Shown here: positions 35,217 through 38,791 of the stretch, piece by piece
How the letters are laid out: the number at the start of each line of letters is the position of its first letter
How positions within the stretch are numbered: the first letter of the stretch is position 1
NCBI GenBank assembly: GCA_017424235.1
Contig: JAFPAQ010000009.1
Coordinates: 1-38,791 of the forward strand
Reading direction: 5' to 3'
DNA length: 38,791 bases
From: Lachnospiraceae bacterium
Lineage (GTDB): Bacteria; Bacillota; Clostridia; Lachnospirales; Lachnospiraceae
The notes under the pieces: generated by a model
What the model was told of the DNA's origin: nothing
Database searches by the model: none
What the model saw: the letters and a program-made list of their open reading frames with translations, nothing else
Position numbers and translations under genes: made by a program

Positions 35217-35234
35217 GCTGTCGTGTCAGACAGC
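35217..35234 (+). promoter_or_regulatory. Hairpin ahead of the ligase ribosome binding site
   Basis: GCTGTC (35217-35222) pairs perfectly with GACAGC (35229-35234) around GTGTCA. The AGAGAGG ribosome binding site of the ligase gene begins three bases later. No T run follows, so it is not a terminator. It could tune translation or stability inside the operon. Confidence 0.45.
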
Positions 35235-35253
35235 ACAGAGAGGTTATTGCAAT

Positions 35254-36801
35254 ATGTATATGTTTAGTAGCACAATCAAAGATTTGCTTGTTAAGGCAGA
35301 AGAAGCATACAATACACAGGATGCTTTCAGATATAAAGTAAAAAATGGAAATGATGATGGTAAAAAAGAGACCTGCATAGAGAGCAGAAGTTATACAATG
35401 CTCAAGACAGACTCAGAGAAATTTTCTAACATGCTTGCAGAATATGGTGAAGTAGGAAGTCATATAGCAGTACTTGGAACAACAAGCTATTCATGGATTG
35501 TATCATATTTTGGTATAGTAAACAGTGGAAGTGTTACTGTTCCAATCGATGCATTACTTCCGGCAGAGGATGTATGCGATCTTTTAGACAGAGCAGATGT
35601 TACTACTCTTGTAGTTGATGCCGGCAAATCTGATGTAGCTGTTATGGCACAGGAAAAATGTCCCAAACTTAAGAATGTTATAGTTATGAACTATAAAGAC
35701 AAGTCAAGTGATATCAAAGCTGCAATATTCTTTAATGACATTCTTGAAAAATATCAGGCAGGCTTTGACTGCGAGATAAAGCCGGAGCAGCTTGCAACTA
35801 TAATGTTTACATCAGGTACAACAGGAAAGAGTAAGGGTGTAATGCTTACACACAGAAATCTTGCAGAAAATGCAACCTGTCTTGATATGAAGTTTGATGA
35901 AGGAACAGTTCTCTTGTCAGTACTTCCGATTCATCATGCATTCTGCCTGAGTAATGATATTCTCAAGGCATTATCATCAGGATGCGTAATATGTATTAAT
36001 GATTCACTTCTTCGTGTTGCTAAAAACATTAAGTTGTTTGAGCCTAACATGATTCTTATGGTTCCGCTTATGATAGAAACTCTGGTTAAAAAGCTCGATG
36101 AAGCAGCATGGATACCGGCTCCACTTGTAAAAGCCAAGGTATTTGGAAAACAGTTCCATACAATAGTAAGTGGTGGTGCATATTTAAATCCGGCATATAT
36201 TGATAAATTCAAGAAATTTGGAATAAATATTCTTCAGGGATATGGAATGACAGAGTGCTCGCCTGTTATCAGTACAAACCTTAACTGGCTTAGCAAGGAT
36301 GGTTCAGTAGGAAAGCTTATGCCTAACTGTGAAGCTAAGGTAGTAGATGAGGAGCTTTGGGTAAGAGGTTCAAGCGTTATGCAGGGATATTACAAGATGC
36401 CTGAGGAAACAGCACAGACCTTAGAGGATGGCTGGCTCAAAACCGGTGACCTTGGATATGTTGATGAGGATGGTTTCGTATTCCTTACCGGAAGAAAGAA
36501 AAATCTCATTATCACTCCCAATGGAGAAAATGTATCTCCGGAAGAAATCGAAAACAAGTTATCGGCAAATCGTCTTGTTCAGGAAATAATCGTTCGTGAG
36601 AGTGAAGGCTCAATAGAGGCAGAGATTTTCCCGGATTATGAATATGCAAAGAATAAGAAGATTAAAAATATAGAATCTGAGCTTCAAAAACTTATTGATA
36701 AATATAATAAAGAAGCTCCATTATATAAGAGAGTTTATAAGCTTAAGGTCAGAGAAACTGAATTTGAGAAAAATACAACTAAAAAAATTAAGAGATTTTA
36801 A
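35254..36801 (+). CDS. Acyl-activating AMP-binding ligase (acyl-CoA / acyl-ACP synthetase type)
   Basis: ANL-superfamily enzyme that would activate a carboxylic acid with ATP and load it onto CoA or the neighbouring ACP. The 515 residues contain A3 TSGTTGKSKG (186-195), A5 ILQGYGMTECSPV, A7 LKTGDLGYVDEDG, and a C-terminal A10 (TTKKIKRF) whose Lys511 aligns with the catalytic lysine. Length and the GYGMTECSP signature fit long-chain fatty acid activation more than amino acid adenylation, but the substrate pocket was not modelled. It is the last gene of the cluster and is followed by a terminator. Confidence 0.88.
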   Translation: MYMFSSTIKDLLVKAEEAYNTQDAFRYKVKNGNDDGKKETCIESRSYTMLKTDSEKFSNMLAEYGEVGSHIAVLGTTSYSWIVSYFGIVNSGSVTVPIDALLPAEDVCDLLDRADVTTLVVDAGKSDVAVMAQEKCPKLKNVIVMNYKDKSSDIKAAIFFNDILEKYQAGFDCEIKPEQLATIMFTSGTTGKSKGVMLTHRNLAENATCLDMKFDEGTVLLSVLPIHHAFCLSNDILKALSSGCVICINDSLLRVAKNIKLFEPNMILMVPLMIETLVKKLDEAAWIPAPLVKAKVFGKQFHTIVSGGAYLNPAYIDKFKKFGINILQGYGMTECSPVISTNLNWLSKDGSVGKLMPNCEAKVVDEELWVRGSSVMQGYYKMPEETAQTLEDGWLKTGDLGYVDEDGFVFLTGRKKNLIITPNGENVSPEEIENKLSANRLVQEIIVRESEGSIEAEIFPDYEYAKNKKIKNIESELQKLIDKYNKEAPLYKRVYKLKVRETEFEKNTTKKIKRF

Positions 36802-36863
36802 TTTTTTTAGAGGTATATTTCTAATAAAAAACTCAATAATATATAATACTAAAACATGAAAAG

Positions 36864-36907
36864 ACACATACCATACTTTCAAAAGAAAGTTTTGGTATGT
36901 GTTTTTT
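36864..36907 (+). terminator. Terminator after the ligase gene
   Basis: ACACATACCA (36864-36873) pairs with TGGTATGTGT (36893-36902) and the inner ACTTTC/GAAAGT continues the stem around AAAA, with a small internal loop. A run of T follows. It separates the ligase from spoVAD. Confidence 0.85.
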
Positions 36908-36943
36908 CGTATAAAGAAAAAGCTTTAGGAAGGTGGGTGTTTT

Positions 36944-38026
36944 ATGGGAAAATGTGACTGTAATAATCAAAATAAGGCTTTAGGAGCATCGAGTATAATG
37001 TTTGGAGAACCTGTAAGGATAATGGGAAGTGGTTCTATTGTTGGGCAGATGGAAAACGAGGGACCTTTGTCAGGCTGCTTTGACAAAGTCAGTGAAGATA
37101 AAAATGATATGTTTGGTGCTGATTCATGGGAAAAAGCAGAAAGTGAGCTTCAGAAATCAGCAATTGCCATAACACTTGAAAAAACAGGAATGTCTGCCAA
37201 AGATATTCGCTATTTGTTTGCAGGAGATTTACTGGGACAGAATATTGCAAGCTCCTTTGGAGTAATGGATTATAATATCCCTCTTTTTGGTCTATATGGA
37301 GCATGCTCGACCTGTGGAGAGTCATTAAGTCTTGGTTCAATGGCAATAGCAGGAGGGTTTGCTGATACAGTAATAAGTCTTACCTCAAGTCATTTTGCAA
37401 GCGCACAAAAGGAATTTAGGTTTCCTTTGGAATATGGAGGACAAAGACCTTTGTATGCATCCTGGACAGTAACCGGAAGTGCAGGCTTTTTATTACAGCG
37501 AAACAATGTTTCTAATGAAATGAAAACTGCTAACAGTACATTCAAAAACAAAATATGTATTACCGGAATAACAACAGGAAGAATTGAGGATTTTGGAATA
37601 AAGGATTCCTTCAATATGGGATGTGCAATGGCACCTGCAGCTAAATGGGTAATTGAAGGAAATCTTAAGGATTTCGGACGTACTCCCTGTGATTATGATG
37701 CCATATTTACCGGAGATCTTGGAAATGTTGGAAGAGAAGCCCTTATTAAATTGCTTGAAGATGACGATATTGATATTAGAAGCAGACATTATGATTGCGG
37801 TATGCTGATTTATGATCTTGAAAAACAGGATGTACATGCCGGTGGAAGTGGTTGTGGCTGTTCAGCGGTAGTATTGTCGTCATATATATTAAAGAAAATG
37901 GATGAAGGTGAGTGGAAGAGGATACTGTTTGTTCCAACAGGGGCATTATTAAATAAGACATCCTTTAATGAGGGACAGAATGTTCCCGGAATTGCACATG
38001 GAATCGTAATAGAGACAATAGATTAA
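36944..38026 (+). CDS. spoVAD: Stage V sporulation protein AD homologue
   Basis: Thiolase-fold protein that in spore formers helps dipicolinic acid enter and leave the forespore through the SpoVA channel. The 360 residues align in pattern with SpoVAD: GPLSGCFDKV, AGDLLGQNIASSFGV, GLYGACSTCGESL, SLTSSHFASAQKEFRFPLEYGGQRP, IFTGDLGNVG, DVHAGGSGCGCSAVVLSSY, FVPTGALLNKTSFNEGQNVPGIAHG. A strong GGAAGGTGGG site is upstream of the ATG. The N-terminus is short and Cys-rich (MGKCDCNNQNK). SpoVAC and SpoVAE are not adjacent, unlike the usual spoVA operon. No clear sporulation promoter was found in the short gap after the upstream terminator, so its transcription start is unresolved. Confidence 0.92.
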   Translation: MGKCDCNNQNKALGASSIMFGEPVRIMGSGSIVGQMENEGPLSGCFDKVSEDKNDMFGADSWEKAESELQKSAIAITLEKTGMSAKDIRYLFAGDLLGQNIASSFGVMDYNIPLFGLYGACSTCGESLSLGSMAIAGGFADTVISLTSSHFASAQKEFRFPLEYGGQRPLYASWTVTGSAGFLLQRNNVSNEMKTANSTFKNKICITGITTGRIEDFGIKDSFNMGCAMAPAAKWVIEGNLKDFGRTPCDYDAIFTGDLGNVGREALIKLLEDDDIDIRSRHYDCGMLIYDLEKQDVHAGGSGCGCSAVVLSSYILKKMDEGEWKRILFVPTGALLNKTSFNEGQNVPGIAHGIVIETID

Positions 38027-38263
38027 TGATTATGAACAGCTTATAGTTTAATTAATTTGTTAACTTATAAATGAAATGATATATAGTGAAAAAAATGAAG
38101 AAATAGATTGAGTTTAGCGTTTTAATAAGTATATTTGCACCAGTAATATCCAATTGTCTGATAACAATGTTCCGAGAACAACGTTACCGACAAAAATTAC
38201 AAAATATGATAAAAGCAAATAAAAATATTGTGCAAAATAACGTCAAAAAAAGCAAAAAAATGA
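38027..38263. other. Non-coding AT-rich region after spoVAD
   Basis: About 240 bases with no credible gene on either strand and no clear terminator for spoVAD. It contains an inverted repeat TGTTC-CGA-GAACA at 38168-38180 followed by ACGTTAC. A related copy, GGTTCATAAG then GAACAGCGTTAC, is at 38294-38315, straddling the predicted start of the downstream RNA. Confidence 0.5.
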
Positions 38264-38292
38264 TTGACAAGGGTGTATGAATATGCAATAAT
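38264..38292 (+). promoter_or_regulatory. Strong promoter of the right-end hairpin-array transcript
   Basis: A perfect TTGACA (38264-38269), 17 bases, then AATAAT (38287-38292), with TGC just upstream of the -10 (extended -10). Predicted start near 38299. No protein gene with a family signature follows. Confidence 0.75.
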
Positions 38293-38298
38293 AGGTTC

Positions 38299-38791
38299 AT
38301 AAGGAACAGCGTTACAAAAAATAAAGAACAAGGTTCTTTTAGAGAAGATTTAATAGAACACCGATACTCAGGTTGGGGGACTTGAGAAGGTGTCAGGTCA
38401 TAAGGATTTCGGGGGAAGTTCCAAGTGACAAGATATAATTATTGGGGAATAATTAATAACGTGGTTTCGAAATGTGTAAAAGGAAGTGATGGATAACGGT
38501 TGGGGGACTGTTAGAAATCAAAAAAGTGTAAAAGGTAAGAAATTCAAAAAGTGTAAAAGGAAAATGTGTAAAGGGTAAAAACAAAAGTGTAAAAGGAAAT
38601 GATGGATAACGGTTGGGGGACTGTTAGAAATCAAAAAAGTGTAAAAGGTAAGAAATTCAGAAAGTGTAAAAGGAAAATGTGTAAAGGGTAAAAACAAAAA
38701 AGTGTAAAAGGAAACAGCAGTTGGGGAACTGCTAAAGAAACAAAAGTGTAAAAGGAAAAAAGAGAAAGGGCAAACAAAAGCGGATATCTTA
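38299..38791 (+). ncRNA. Predicted structured non-coding RNA with an array of UGGGGR-loop hairpins (incomplete)
   Basis: The predicted transcript holds an initial hairpin AAAGAAC-AAG-GTTCTTT (38323-38339) and then hairpins with the loop TGGGGG or TGGGGA: 38367-38386 (stem CTCAGGT/ACTTGAG), 38436-38455 (TAATTAT/ATAATTA), 38494-38513 (TAACGGT/ACTGTTA), 38607-38626 (same stem), and 38716-38733 (AGCAGT/ACTGCT). A weaker GGGG-loop hairpin is at 38404-38422. Stems differ but remain paired, which is compensatory change supporting an RNA fold. Linkers carry GTGTAAAAGG or GTGTAAAGGG ten times from 38474 on. Short open frames with a start codon exist in it (38489-38578, 38602-38691), but the decamer occurs in different frames. 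The 3' end and terminator lie beyond the window. Known family: none recognised. Confidence 0.6.
38474..38699 (+). repeat. 113-bp direct tandem repeat, two copies
   Basis: Unit 1 (38474-38586) and unit 2 (38587-38699) are adjacent and differ at only two bases (38486 G versus 38599 A, and 38547 A versus 38660 G). Each unit includes one hairpin with a TGGGGG loop and four GTGTAAA(A)GG elements. A degenerate third partial unit starts at 38702 and keeps the linker and a changed hairpin. The near identity implies a recent duplication. Confidence 0.95.

Noticed and set aside
36802-36943. Sporulation sigma-factor promoter for spoVAD
   Set aside because: No convincing sigma-G or sigma-F type boxes were found either before or after the ligase terminator.
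38474-38755. Regularly spaced repeats resembling a CRISPR array
   Set aside because: The repeats are short decamers at uneven spacing and the intervening sequence is itself repeated; there are no unique spacers and no cas genes.

Overview
This window looks like chromosomal DNA from a gut-type Clostridia, most likely a Lachnospiraceae. The evidence is a low-GC sequence, strong AGGAGG-type ribosome binding sites, many short T-tailed terminators, a T-box leader before aspS, an ANTAR regulator next to glnA, AddAB instead of RecBCD, GatCAB beside AspRS, and a SpoVAD homologue. Genus is not resolved. Nearly all genes are on the + strand. I see no rRNA, tRNA, insertion sequence, prophage or CRISPR array.

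Layout. (1) 1-77: start of a truncated minus-strand gene. (2) 318-2234: glnA and an ANTAR antiterminator, followed by dapF and an MBOAT plus SGNH-hydrolase-like pair that probably O-acetylates an extracellular polymer. (3) 5806-11264: an aspartate-type T-box leader controlling aspS-gatC-gatA-gatB, which together suggest indirect Asn-tRNA synthesis. (4) 11300-12160: a solitary MotA. (5) 12198-20627: addB-addA and a CPBP membrane protease. (6) 20646-22020: a flavin-reductase-like gene on the minus strand, then a Phd/PIN toxin-antitoxin pair. (7) 22074-30255: a diguanylate cyclase with an extracellular solute-binding domain, then gltB-gltD. The gltB leader carries a terminator overlapping a hexaloop hairpin of the type ANTAR proteins bind, so the regulator beside glnA may control gltBD about 22 kb away. 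(8) 30250-31768: a purine permease. (9) 31864-36907: an apparent TetR-type regulon with two operators, then an SCP2-like protein, an alpha/beta hydrolase, a free-standing condensation-type enzyme, an acyl carrier protein and an acyl-activating ligase. This resembles a compact pathway for making an acyl conjugate such as a fatty amide. (10) 36944-38026: an orphan spoVAD. (11) 38027-38791: a region without credible protein genes. It has a near-consensus promoter followed by hairpins that share a UGGGG(G/A) loop but have different, compensating stems. Between them are repeated GUGUAAAAGG linkers and an exact 113-bp tandem duplication. I read this as an undescribed structured RNA running off the window.

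The strongest candidates for new biology are the hairpin-array RNA at the right end and the condensation/ACP/ligase cluster under TetR-like operators. The strongest regulatory inference is the ANTAR link between glnA and gltBD. All functional calls rest on motifs read by eye; no database search was run.
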